A stretch of 32,726 nt of DNA. Source: JANMAT01 sp031359995. GTDB taxonomy: Bacteria; Actinomycetota; Acidimicrobiia; Acidimicrobiales; Ilumatobacteraceae. Position numbers and translations under genes: made by a program. The notes beneath the pieces are model-generated. The model ran no database searches and had not been told where the DNA came from. It was given only the letters and a program-made list of their open reading frames with translations. The DNA is taken from positions 1 to 32,726 of the forward strand of contig JANMAT010000146.1 in assembly GCA_031359995.1 (NCBI GenBank). Reading direction: 5' to 3'. Shown here in pieces: positions 1 through 8,035 of this stretch; the stretch's first letter is position 1; every line of letters begins with the position of its first letter.

Positions 1-505
1 CGCCGCACAAGTGTTGACCGAGGACCCAATGGTCACCGGTGGCGAACACGCCGCCGCCGGCATCCATCCACGTCGCGAGGACCGCTACCTCGTTGGCGCT
101 GAGCGGCACCCGGCCGGCCGGTACGACATCGTTCACGTTGCCCGGCCACTTCCCGAAGAACCACACCTGGTCGTAGTCCGTCAGCGCAAAGCCAGGACCA
201 TCGAACCGCAAGTTGGTGTAGTCGGTCCACGTGCGCGTCTTGTTCACCACCGGGTCGACAGCCGTCCGGGTCGACCTCGCCATCTGCCCGGTGCCATGGC
301 TCGCGTGGTCGACCATGAACCGTGTGTACGGATACAGCGACGTCGGAGCGTCCCACAGGGCCCGGGCCATGTTCCGAAGGGTGAATCCGGGGTCGACCGT
401 CGCGTCGTCCCACAAACTGATCGCGCCGTCGGTCACGACCAGGATGCGAACCGTGAGGCGCAGATCGAGCCAGATGCGGTCATCGACGAGACTGAAGTCG
501 GTCAT
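1..505 (-). CDS. Hypothetical protein, 3' end outside the window
   Basis: This minus-strand reading frame has no stop codon before the window edge, so only the first 168 or so residues are visible. I start it at ATG 505 because a run of six G lies 9 bases upstream and the protein begins cleanly there (MTDFSLVDDRIWLDL). The frame stays open to an ATG at 661, but the 52 extra residues look unlike protein and that ATG has no ribosome site. The visible part is rich in Trp and Asp. Near its end it has a WFFGKW segment, then LSANEVAVLATWMDAGGG and FATGDHW. That pattern (a strand, then a Gly-rich turn after a helix of the 'L...E...L..WMDAGGGVFATGDH' kind) recalls class I glutamine-amidotransferase-like folds. 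The fold is an inference and I cannot assign a function. The reading frame itself is fairly secure. Confidence 0.7.
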   Translation of the reverse strand, partial: MTDFSLVDDRIWLDLRLTVRILVVTDGAISLWDDATVDPGFTLRNMARALWDAPTSLYPYTRFMVDHASHGTGQMARSTRTAVDPVVNKTRTWTDYTNLRFDGPGFALTDYDQVWFFGKWPGNVNDVVPAGRVPLSANEVAVLATWMDAGGGVFATGDHWVLGQHLCG

Positions 506-873
506 GGTGAGGTCCCCCCGGTTCGACATCGACGACGAGCGGAGATCGGTGTCACCGGCCAGATACCGCAGCCGACGAATCAGCGCGTCGCCGACATCGG
601 ACCCTACCGCCACCACGACCACGAGCCCGACGGCGCCCGAACCAGCACCCTCACTCGCCATCTGGCAGGAACTGGTCGCCGTGACTCCTCAGCCGACGAG
701 CTGTGCGAGCGTGTCTTGCCGGTCGGATGGGCGACGGCAGGTTCGAGCTCGACCCCGTTGGGGCGTCGTGCCACTGATAGGTCGTTCGCCCCGGCGGTCA
801 CAGACCGCACGGCCACGCCACCTGTCGAACCCGGGAGTTCGGGTTGGCGAGCTCCCGGGTTCGACCGTCGATG
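506..873. other. Intergenic region between the unknown gene and katG
   Basis: I find no convincing gene here. The possible in-frame extension of the upstream unknown gene covers 506-661. Next to the katG stop codon lies a perfect 14 bp inverted repeat, listed separately. Confidence 0.5.
824..865 (-). terminator. Strong hairpin 9 bases downstream of katG
   Basis: The arms GTCGAACCCGGGAG (824-837) and CTCCCGGGTTCGAC (852-865) are perfect reverse complements, 14 bp each, with a 14-base loop. The hairpin starts 9 bases beyond the katG stop codon (874-876, minus strand). There is no T-run, which is common for terminators in high-GC actinobacteria. The likely role is to end katG transcription before the next gene on the same strand. 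Confidence 0.75.
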
Positions 874-3105
874 TCAGCGTTGGTCGAAGCGGTCGTTGGA
901 CATGACCTTGGCCCACGCGTTCGCAAAGTCGTTGACGAGCTTCGCCTCTGCGCCCTTCTGTGCGTAGACCTCGGCGATGGCGCGGAGCTCGGAGTTGGAA
1001 CCGAACACGAGGTCGACCCGGGTACCGGTCCACTTCACGCTGCCGCTGGAGCGCTCCGTTGCCGTGAACACCTCCTCGGTCTCGTCGCTCGCTTGCCACG
1101 TGACGCCCATGTCGAGCAGGTTGACGAAGAAGTCGTTGGTGAGTTGGCCGGGTCGGCTGGTGAGCACGCCGTGCGTGCTGCCGCCGGCGTTGCCACCGAT
1201 GACTCGCAGGCCGCCGACCAGCGCTGTCATCTCAGGCGCCGACAGGTTCAGCAGGAACGCCTTGTCGACGAGCATGTGCTCGGCGGCCATGAGCGCGCCC
1301 TTCTGGAGGTAGTTGCGGAACCCGTCGGCCTTCGGCTCCAGGTAGGAGATGGAGTCCACTTCGGTCATGTCCTGGGTGGCGTCGGTTCGGCCGGGGCTGA
1401 ACGGCACGGTGACGTCCTGACCGGCCGCCTTTGCGGCGGCTTCGACCGCTACGGCGCCGCCCAGCACGATGAGATCGGCGAGCGACACCCGCTTGCCGCC
1501 TGACTGGCTCTTGTTGAAGTCCTGCTGGATGCCCTCGAGCTTGGCGATCACCTGGCGGACACCGGATTGGATGTTCACGTCCCACTCGGCCATCGGCGAG
1601 AGACGGATCCTGGCGCCGTTGGCGCCTCCGCGCTTGTCGGTGTCGCGGTAGGTCGACGCCGAGGCCCAGGCTGTCGACACGAGCTCGCTCACCGACAGGC
1701 CGGCGGCCAGGATCGTCGCCTTGAGGGCGGCGATGTCGGCGCTGTCGATCAGATCGTGGTCGACCTTCGGCACCGGATCCTGCCAGACGAGGACCTCGGA
1801 AGGCACGGCCGGGCCGAGGTAGCGGGCGCGCGGGCCCATGTCGCGGTGGAGCAGCTTGAACCAGGCTCGGGCGAACGCGTCGGCGAACTGGTCGGGGTTG
1901 GCGTGGAACCGCTCCGAGATCTCGCGGTACACCGGGTCGACCTTCATCGACATGTCGGCCGTGGTCATCATCGGCCTGACCTTCCTCGACGGATCGTGCG
2001 CCATCGGCACCATGTCCGCGTCCGCGCAGTCGATCGGATGCCACTGCCACGCACCGCCCGGGCCCGTGACGCACTCCCACTCGTACTTGAGGAGGAGATC
2101 GAAGTAGCCGTTGTCCCATTGCGTCGGGTTGGTGGTCCACGGGCCTTCGATGCCGGAGGTGATCGTGTCGTCCCTCACGCCGGAGCCGAAGTCGCTGGTC
2201 CAACCGAAGCCCTGCTCGGCGAGGCCGGCCCCCTCGGGCTCCGGGCCGGCGTGTTCGTCGCCGGAGGCGGCGCCATGGGCCTTGCCGAACGTGTGACCGC
2301 CGGCGGTGAGCGCGACCGTCTCTTCGTCGTTCATCGCCATGCGGGCGAACGTCTCACGAACGTCGCGACCCGACGCCATGGGATCAGGGTTGCCGTTCGG
2401 GCCCTGTGGGTTGACGTAGATCAGGCCCATCTGAACGGCACCGAGCGGGTTGGCGAGCTCACGGTCGCCCGAGTAGCGCTGGTCGTCGAGCCACACCGTC
2501 TCGGGGCCCCAGTACACGTCCTCCTCTGGCGCCCAGATGTCGGGACGGCCGAACCCGAAGCCGAACGTCGTGAAGCCCATCGTCTCGAGGGCGCGGTTGC
2601 CGGCCAGCACGAGCAGATCGGCCCAGGAGATCTGGTTGCCGTACTTCTGCTTGACCGGCCACAGCAAGCGCCGTGCCTTGTCGAGGTTGGCGTTGTCGGG
2701 CCAGCTGCCGAGGGGGGCGAAGCGTTGCGCACCGCTGCCTCCACCGCCACGGCCGTCGTACACGCGATACGTGCCGGCCGCGTGCCACGACAACCGGATG
2801 AAGAACGGCCCGTAGTGGCCGTAGTCGGCGGGCCACCAGTCCTGCGACTCGGTCATCAGTGCGTCGACATCGGCGACGAGCGCCTTGACGTCGAGTCCCT
2901 TGAACGTCTCGGCGTAGTCGAATGCGGCGCCGAGCGGGTTCGCAGCCGGATGGTGGTGGCGCAGGATGCGCAGGTTGAGCTGGTTCGGCCACCAGTGCTG
3001 GTTGGCGGTGATACCGGTGGCCTGGTGGCCGGCGTGCATCACCGGGCACGTCGCCGCGTTGGGAGCGTCGCTCGTGACGATCGTGCCGTGGTCTTCGTTG
3101 CTCAT
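874..3105 (-). CDS. katG: Catalase-peroxidase KatG
   Basis: KatG is a cytoplasmic haem enzyme that removes H2O2 by catalase and broad peroxidase reactions. The protein has 743 residues, the normal length for the two-domain fused form. The active haem domain shows the distal triad R104-W107-H108 (RLSWHAAG), and the proximal His271 in HTFGKAHG. W107, Y230 (LIYVNP) and M256 are placed to form the Met-Tyr-Trp cross-link that catalase activity needs. The C-terminal domain is the usual haem-free duplicate. Start ATG 3105 follows a GAGGAG ribosome site, 6 bases away. A decayed furA lies directly upstream on the same strand, and a PerR-type regulator is divergent beyond it, so peroxide-responsive control is likely. 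A hairpin terminator lies 9 bases after the stop. Confidence 0.98.
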   Translation of the reverse strand: MSNEDHGTIVTSDAPNAATCPVMHAGHQATGITANQHWWPNQLNLRILRHHHPAANPLGAAFDYAETFKGLDVKALVADVDALMTESQDWWPADYGHYGPFFIRLSWHAAGTYRVYDGRGGGGSGAQRFAPLGSWPDNANLDKARRLLWPVKQKYGNQISWADLLVLAGNRALETMGFTTFGFGFGRPDIWAPEEDVYWGPETVWLDDQRYSGDRELANPLGAVQMGLIYVNPQGPNGNPDPMASGRDVRETFARMAMNDEETVALTAGGHTFGKAHGAASGDEHAGPEPEGAGLAEQGFGWTSDFGSGVRDDTITSGIEGPWTTNPTQWDNGYFDLLLKYEWECVTGPGGAWQWHPIDCADADMVPMAHDPSRKVRPMMTTADMSMKVDPVYREISERFHANPDQFADAFARAWFKLLHRDMGPRARYLGPAVPSEVLVWQDPVPKVDHDLIDSADIAALKATILAAGLSVSELVSTAWASASTYRDTDKRGGANGARIRLSPMAEWDVNIQSGVRQVIAKLEGIQQDFNKSQSGGKRVSLADLIVLGGAVAVEAAAKAAGQDVTVPFSPGRTDATQDMTEVDSISYLEPKADGFRNYLQKGALMAAEHMLVDKAFLLNLSAPEMTALVGGLRVIGGNAGGSTHGVLTSRPGQLTNDFFVNLLDMGVTWQASDETEEVFTATERSSGSVKWTGTRVDLVFGSNSELRAIAEVYAQKGAEAKLVNDFANAWAKVMSNDRFDQR

Positions 3106-3169
3106 CTTTCACTCCTCAGTTGTTCGAATGGCAGGTGGGTGGGTCACGAACCCAACCGTGCAGCGCGCT

Positions 3170-3450
3170 ACTGGCAGGACGGACAGCTCCCCAGGAGATG
3201 ACCTCCGCTTCGGTGATCGTGAAGCTGCGGGCGTCCGGCGCGGTCTAGCACGGCGTCTCGCCGACGGCGCAGTCGACGTCGCGCATCGGACCACAGGTCC
3301 GGCAGATCACGTGGTGGTGATCGTCGCCGAGGCGGTCTTCGTACCGGGCGAGCGGGTCGTACACGGCCTGACGCGAGAGGACACTGAGCTCCTCGCGTAC
3401 TGCGAGACGTCGCGCGGTGACCTGGATTCTACGCTCGAGGAGCACGTCTC
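3170..3450 (-). pseudogene. furA: Decayed furA (FurA-type peroxide regulator) upstream of katG
   Basis: Read on the minus strand in one frame, this stretch gives QVTARRLAV, then REELSVLSRQAVYD, then PLARYEDRLGDDHHHVICR with CGPMRDVDCAVGETPC. Next comes a TAG stop (3245-3247), and the same frame continues SFTITEAEVISWG to about 3188. These blocks follow the order of the FurA family that is co-transcribed with katG in actinobacteria: wing-helix start, recognition helix, ARYEDR..HHH..C..C metal region, then AVG..PC. Two segments that should be present are missing: the helix region between RLAV and REEL, and the 'LxALxxAGLVRRIxPAG' stretch between AVYD and ARYE. Both deletions keep frame, but the TAG cuts off the C-terminus and the final CxxC is gone. 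The position directly before katG fits. I judge this a genuine relict, not a working regulator. Confidence 0.8.
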
Positions 3451-3494
3451 CCGGGCCGTTCAACACCTGCCTTGCCTACTGCACTTTCGAGACA

Positions 3495-3509
3495 ACTTCA
3501 AGATGAAGG
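3495..3509. promoter_or_regulatory. Possible operator between katG/furA relict and perR
   Basis: CTTCA and TGAAG face each other around AGA (ACTTCAAGATGAAGG) in a locally A/T-rich patch between the furA relict and the divergent PerR-type gene. Fur-family operators are A/T-rich inverted repeats, so this is the most likely site in the interval. The arms are only 5 bp, so this is a weak call. Confidence 0.25.
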
Positions 3510-3572
3510 TGGGGACACCACGGACCGGGCGCTGCCAGCCACCAGGGCTCGGACTCGGACACGACACAACCC

Positions 3573-3602
3573 TTGACGGGATCCGGATCCAGGAGTTGCA
3601 TG
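3573..3602 (+). promoter_or_regulatory. Putative -35, palindrome and orphan ribosome site ahead of perR
   Basis: TTGACG (3573-3578) resembles a -35 box and is followed by the perfect 12 bp palindrome GGATCCGGATCC (3579-3590). Next is AGGAG (3591-3595), 4 bases before an ATG at 3600. That ATG is out of frame with the regulator and opens a 20-codon reading frame that ends at a TGA near 3660, inside the regulator. It could be a leader peptide, or the true regulator start may involve coupling to it. The functions are inferred. Confidence 0.3.
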
Positions 3603-3609
3603 AGTCACG

Positions 3610-4101
3610 ATGGGGGGAACCGAGCACCCGGCAGTCGCCGTGCACGATCACGGGCTGCGTGATCCGTGGCGCATGGTCGAGCGGTTCCACCAGACGGGCC
3701 GCAAGGTCACCCCGCAACGCGTCGCCGTGGTCGAGATCATGTGCTCCTCCACGACCCATCCAACAGCCGACATGGTGTACGCAGAAGCACAGCAACGCCT
3801 CCGGGCGATCTCTCAGCGGACCGTGTACCAGGTGCTCACCGACCTCTGCGACCTCGGCGAGATCAAGTGTCTCAACATCGGATCAGGCGCGGCGCGGTTC
3901 GACCCCAACAACGAGCGGCACCAGCACCTCCTCTGCGATCGGTGCGGTCAGCTCGCCGACGTCTACCTCGACCTCGGCCTCGCCGCACTCCTCGACGAGT
4001 CATTCGAAGGCTTCCGGGCGAGCCACGCCGACGTGCTCCTCCATGGCACGTGCACCGACTGCACCGACTGGGAGTCTCAACCGGGGCTGGCCCCCGGGTG
4101 A
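3610..4101 (+). CDS. perR: PerR-type Fur family peroxide-sensing repressor
   Basis: A DNA-binding metalloregulator of 163 residues. The winged helix begins near residue 25 (TGRKVTPQR) and the recognition helix is ISQRTVYQVLTDL (67-79). Aligned by eye with Bacillus subtilis PerR, all five regulatory-metal ligands are present: H50 (THPTAD), D98 (RFD), H104 and H106 (RHQH), and D117 (CGQLAD). Asp rather than Glu at the last position is the feature linked to H2O2-sensitive PerR proteins. The two CxxC pairs, C109/C112 and C148/C151, form the structural zinc site. It is divergent from katG and probably represses it until Fe-catalysed His oxidation. The start is uncertain: ATG 3610 lacks a good ribosome site, and GTG 3640 and ATG 3673 are also in frame. 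The C-terminal tail after CTDC is short. Confidence 0.9.
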   Translation: MGGTEHPAVAVHDHGLRDPWRMVERFHQTGRKVTPQRVAVVEIMCSSTTHPTADMVYAEAQQRLRAISQRTVYQVLTDLCDLGEIKCLNIGSGAARFDPNNERHQHLLCDRCGQLADVYLDLGLAALLDESFEGFRASHADVLLHGTCTDCTDWESQPGLAPG

Positions 4102-4218
4102 TGCAAGTCCCATCCCATCCACGTGCGGATCGAACACGTCTCGGCAGGGTTTCCGGCAGGTCAGGGTGTGATGAATCACGCCCACCGTGGGGTCCAGACG
4201 GCTCCACGGCCGACACGG

Positions 4219-4231
4219 ATGGCCCGAAGGG
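4219..4231 (+). terminator. Small hairpin downstream of perR
   Basis: GGCCC-GAA-GGGCC can form a 5 bp stem with a 3-base loop about 120 bases after the perR stop. It is short and lacks a T-run, so it is only a possible terminator. Confidence 0.2.
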
Positions 4232-4233
4232 CC

Positions 4234-4263
4234 CGATCACGCCAACCCCGATCGCGCCAACCC
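4234..4263. repeat. Two tandem copies of a 15-base unit
   Basis: CGATCACGCCAACCC (4234-4248) is followed immediately by CGATCGCGCCAACCC (4249-4263), with one base different. It lies in the 272-base gap between perR and the GGDEF-EAL gene, about 110 bases before the latter. It could be a direct-repeat binding site or a slippage product. Confidence 0.6.
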
Positions 4264-4373
4264 CGAGCTCGTAGCGAGACAGGCAGACGCGTAGGTCGCC
4301 ATGCTGCTTCTGGTGTTGGTCAAGGTGCGGGATCGGGCCTTGACGACTGTCTGACGGGCTCGATGGATAGGGC

Positions 4374-6674
4374 ATGCTCGTGCGTGACCGACCGGATGGC
4401 GCCGTTCGTCGGTTGCGGGCCGTCGCGACGGTCCTGGGCGTGCCGTTGATCCTGGGTGGGTTCCTGTTGACGATCACGCAGGCCAACGCCCGCCGGCGTG
4501 ACGACCTGTACCGAGCGTTGTCGACGGAAGCGGCGCAGAAGTCGGCGAGGCTGGGCGACTACTTCTCGCGGGCGCACGATCTGATCCTGGTGGCGGCCGA
4601 GAACCCTTCCCTTCGGGACTTCTTCTCGTTGCCGGGTGACCGGGCCGCCCGGGTCGCGGCCGGTGGCAAGGTCGTCGACGACGTGCGGGCGACGCTGCGG
4701 GCGCTCCACGCGCTCTACCCTGACTCGATCGGGGAGATCTGCTACATCGACCGGGGCGGAGCCGAGATCGCCCGACTTGTCCACGCACTCGCGGCGGCGC
4801 CGGCCGACCTATCGCCCGACGAGCGCAGCAACCAGTTCTTCTCTAGCACGATCGGTCTACCACCGGGCCAGGTCTTCCAGGCCGCACCGTACCTGTCACC
4901 CGACACCCACACGTGGGTCATCTCGAACTCGACGTCGATCGCAGGTGTCGACGGCACCGTCCCGGCGGTCCTCCACTTCGAGGTCGACCTCGAGAGCTTC
5001 CGATCGTCGCTCGCTGCGGGCCGCAGCAACGCGGTCACCCGCGTGTTCGACGCCCGAACCGGGGCGGTGATCATCGACAGCCGGTTCCCGCAGCTCGCAG
5101 GCGCCCCGGTCGGTCAGCCGACCGATCGCACCTTCGTACCGCTCGTGGGCTCACTGTCAGAGACCGGAACCGTCCACGTCGCCGACACCCAGATCGCGTA
5201 CGAGCAGGTGACGACCGCGCCGAACAACGAGAACCACTGGGTCGTCGCCGTCGCCGCGCCAGCGGCGGCGACCGGTTGGTGGAACGGGATCAGCGCCACG
5301 ACCGCGGCCACTTTCCTGGCCGCCGGCGTGCTGATCGCCGGGTCGATGATCAGCACCCGCGCCTACCGGAACCGGCTCGAAGCCGCCGCCTTGACCGACG
5401 CGCTCACCGGTCTCGCCAACCGGACGCTGTTCCAGGAACGCGCCAGCCAGGCCCTCGCCATGAACGCCCGCGCCGGACTCCACGTCGGGGTGCTCCTCCT
5501 CGACCTCGACCGCTTCAAGGAGGTCAACGACACCCTCGGGCACCAGGCCGGCGACATCCTCCTCCAAGCCATCGGGCCCCGTCTCGGGAGCGTCCTGCGC
5601 CAGTCAGACACGCTCGCCCGCCTGGGCGGCGACGAGTTCGCCATCCTCCTCCCCGCGATCACCAGCCCGGCAGCCGCCGGCCTGATCGCCGACCGTGTCC
5701 TGGCCGCGCTCCAGGATCCCTTCACGCTGCAGGGACTCGAGATCGCCGTCGAGGCCTCCATCGGGATCGTTGTCAGTCCAGCCGATGGCGACGACATCGA
5801 CCTCCTCATGCAACGCGCCGACGTGTCCATGTACGCCGCGAAACAGGGTCGACTCGGTGCGGTCGCCTTCGATGAGAGCCTCGACGTGTACAAACCCGAG
5901 CAGCTCTCCATGTTCGGGCGGTTGCGTCGCGCCATCGACGACGGCGGCCTCCTGTTGCACTACCAACCCAAGGTCGAACTCGGCAGCGGACAGATCTACG
6001 GTGTCGAAGCACTCGTGCGCTGGCGACTGCCCGACGGCACGATCATGCCGCCCGACGACTTCATCCCGCTCGCCGAACGCACGACGCTCATCAAGCCGCT
6101 CACGACATGGGTGCTCAACGAAGCGCTCGCCCAGTGCCGACGCTGGCTCGACGACGGCGACCACATCTCCGTCGCCGTCAACATCTGCAGTCGCAGCCTC
6201 CTCGACCGGACCTTCCCGACCTACATCGCCAACCTCCTCGAGGCCCACCATGTCCCCGCCGAGCTCCTCGAACTGGAGGTCACCGAAAGCACGATCATGG
6301 CCGATCCCGGCTGCGCACGCGACGTGCTCGACGAACTCCACCAGCAGGGTGTGAAGCTGTCCATCGACGACTTCGGGACCGGCTACTCCTCCCTCGCCTA
6401 CCTCAAGACCCTGCCGATCGACACCCTCAAGATCGACCGTTCCTTCGTCACCCACCTCAGCACCGACGACAGCGACGCCGTCATCGTCCAATCCGTCATC
6501 GATCTCGGCAAGAACCTCGGCCTCCAGGTCATCGCCGAAGGCGTCGAAGACGCACAGACCGTCGCCATCCTCACCGCCAGCGGCTGCCACACCGGCCAGG
6601 GCTACTACTGGCGCCGACCCGTCACCGCCACCGAGATCACCGCCAGCCTCCACACCCCCACATCCCCACACTGA
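4374..6674 (+). CDS. Membrane-anchored GGDEF-EAL protein (c-di-GMP turnover)
   Basis: This 766-residue protein makes and/or breaks cyclic di-GMP at the membrane. A first membrane segment (about residues 15-35) and a second (about 305-330) flank an extracytoplasmic sensor of about 270 residues. That sensor resembles a Cache-type module, an inference from layout. The cytoplasmic part has a GGDEF domain with an intact GGDEF motif (418-422) and an RQSD inhibitory site (409-412) exactly five residues before it. The EAL domain has EAL at 545-547, DDFGTGYSSL, KIDRSFV and IAEGVED, so the phosphodiesterase residues also look intact. Both activities are therefore possible, with product feedback on the cyclase. 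The gene stands alone, so its input and output cannot be read from neighbours. Start ATG 4374 has no clear ribosome site. GTG 4380 is an alternative. Confidence 0.95.
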   Translation: MLVRDRPDGAVRRLRAVATVLGVPLILGGFLLTITQANARRRDDLYRALSTEAAQKSARLGDYFSRAHDLILVAAENPSLRDFFSLPGDRAARVAAGGKVVDDVRATLRALHALYPDSIGEICYIDRGGAEIARLVHALAAAPADLSPDERSNQFFSSTIGLPPGQVFQAAPYLSPDTHTWVISNSTSIAGVDGTVPAVLHFEVDLESFRSSLAAGRSNAVTRVFDARTGAVIIDSRFPQLAGAPVGQPTDRTFVPLVGSLSETGTVHVADTQIAYEQVTTAPNNENHWVVAVAAPAAATGWWNGISATTAATFLAAGVLIAGSMISTRAYRNRLEAAALTDALTGLANRTLFQERASQALAMNARAGLHVGVLLLDLDRFKEVNDTLGHQAGDILLQAIGPRLGSVLRQSDTLARLGGDEFAILLPAITSPAAAGLIADRVLAALQDPFTLQGLEIAVEASIGIVVSPADGDDIDLLMQRADVSMYAAKQGRLGAVAFDESLDVYKPEQLSMFGRLRRAIDDGGLLLHYQPKVELGSGQIYGVEALVRWRLPDGTIMPPDDFIPLAERTTLIKPLTTWVLNEALAQCRRWLDDGDHISVAVNICSRSLLDRTFPTYIANLLEAHHVPAELLELEVTESTIMADPGCARDVLDELHQQGVKLSIDDFGTGYSSLAYLKTLPIDTLKIDRSFVTHLSTDDSDAVIVQSVIDLGKNLGLQVIAEGVEDAQTVAILTASGCHTGQGYYWRRPVTATEITASLHTPTSPH

Positions 6675-6823
6675 CCGGCGGCGGGTGCGGACATGGAACA
6701 GGAGCTACGGCTCCCTGCGCCCGCTGGTGACGGCGATGCAATGAGCTCGCGTTCGACGTCGAGCTGATCCTCGAGGGACCGATTCGATGCGACCGGTCGA
6801 AACCTCGCAGTCCCACCACCGTC

Positions 6824-8035
6824 TCAGGGTGCGGCGATGGCGGCGAGGAGCTCGTCGATGGCCGCGAGCGAGTGACCGCTGACGAACGCGTCGACGTGGG
6901 GCAGCACCGCGGCCATGCCGCCGACGACGGGGCGGTAGCCGGGTGCGGCCTTGCGCGGATTGACCCAGATGATCCGGTACGCCAGGCGTGCGAGCCGTTC
7001 CATCTCGCGCCCGAGCAGGAGCGGGTCGTCACGCTCCCATCCGTCGGACACCACCACGATCACGGCATTGCGGGCCATGCCCCTCCTACCGAAGCGATCG
7101 TTGAACGCCTTCACGGCCTCACCGATGCGGGTGCCGCCGGCCCAGTCGGGCGCGGCGAGACCGGCCCGGATGAGCGCGACGGCGGGGTTCGTCTCCCGCA
7201 GCACGCGGGTGAGCCGAGTGAGCCGCGTGGCGAAGACGAACGCCTCCGCGTGAGCGCCACCGACGGCCGACTGGAGCAACTGCAGGTAGGCGCGACCGTA
7301 GGGCTCCATCGAGCCGGAGATGTCGCAGAGGAACACGAGCCGACGCGGGCGCGTCCGTCGCGTGCGCCGCACCAGGACCACCGGGTCCCCGCTCGTTCGC
7401 AGCGACCGTCGGAAGGACGCCCGCAAGTCGATGGCGGCCCCGTTGCCGTGACGCACCGTGCGACGGCTCCGCCTCCGAGGCGCCGCCAGCGACAGACGGG
7501 CCATGAGCGAGCGGAGCTCCGCCAGTTCGGCGGGCGTCATCGACGCGAACTCCTGGCGGCGCAGCCGCTCCTCGCTGCTCACCGCCGCGAGGATCGATTC
7601 GCGCGCGTCATCCGAGGATCCTCGGTCGGTGCCCGGCGACGAGGCCGTCGGCTCGGGTGCCGTCCCTCCCGCACGCGGCTCGCCGGGTCGATCGGGGTGC
7701 GATCGGCTTCGAGCGACGCCCGGCGGTGGTGACCCCGCGGCGTCGCCACGGAAGTCGGCCGGGTCCAGCAGCCCTCGGAACACCTGGCCAAAGACGCGCT
7801 CGAAGATCTCGATGTCGGCCCGGGTGGACACGAGCGTGACCCGGGCCAGCCAGTAGAGATCCTCCACCGTGGCCGGACGGGCGAGGTGAATCGCCGTCGC
7901 CAGCCGTCCACTGCGCTCGGGTGTGACCGGGGCGCCGGCCTGGTGCATCAGGTCGCCGAGCGCCCCGACACAGCCAGCCAGGTCAACCTTCTCCAGCAAC
8001 CCACGCAAGCCCGCGCTCCTTCGCCGCCTCGGCAT
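6824..8035 (-). CDS. coxE: CoxE-like von Willebrand factor A domain protein
   Basis: Last gene of the CO dehydrogenase operon. CoxE/CoxD pairs are accessory factors that mature the Mo-Cu active site of CO dehydrogenase in the cytoplasm. The protein is up to 403 residues. The N-terminal half is helical with a Pro/Ser/Arg-rich linker (about 100-145). The C-terminal VWA domain carries a MIDAS metal site: DISGS at 238-242, GGTRIGEA and VVVSDGWE. The start is ambiguous. ATG 8035 overlaps the preceding ATPase gene by 53 bases and abuts AGGAGG with no spacer, whereas TTG 8008 is preceded by AAGGAG with a 7-base spacer and would give 394 residues. I keep ATG as the outer limit. The function comes from family and context. 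Confidence 0.88.
   Translation of the reverse strand: MPRRRRSAGLRGLLEKVDLAGCVGALGDLMHQAGAPVTPERSGRLATAIHLARPATVEDLYWLARVTLVSTRADIEIFERVFGQVFRGLLDPADFRGDAAGSPPPGVARSRSHPDRPGEPRAGGTAPEPTASSPGTDRGSSDDARESILAAVSSEERLRRQEFASMTPAELAELRSLMARLSLAAPRRRSRRTVRHGNGAAIDLRASFRRSLRTSGDPVVLVRRTRRTRPRRLVFLCDISGSMEPYGRAYLQLLQSAVGGAHAEAFVFATRLTRLTRVLRETNPAVALIRAGLAAPDWAGGTRIGEAVKAFNDRFGRRGMARNAVIVVVSDGWERDDPLLLGREMERLARLAYRIIWVNPRKAAPGYRPVVGGMAAVLPHVDAFVSGHSLAAIDELLAAIAAP

Noticed and set aside
1567..3201. Long plus-strand frame of 544 codons opposite katG
   Set aside because: It is the antisense shadow of katG in high-GC DNA. Its translation is Arg/Val/Gly-rich with no family pattern, while katG is unmistakable.
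4913..6730. Other-frame plus and minus ORFs inside the GGDEF-EAL gene
   Set aside because: They are Arg/Pro-rich frame shadows of an intact, motif-complete gene.
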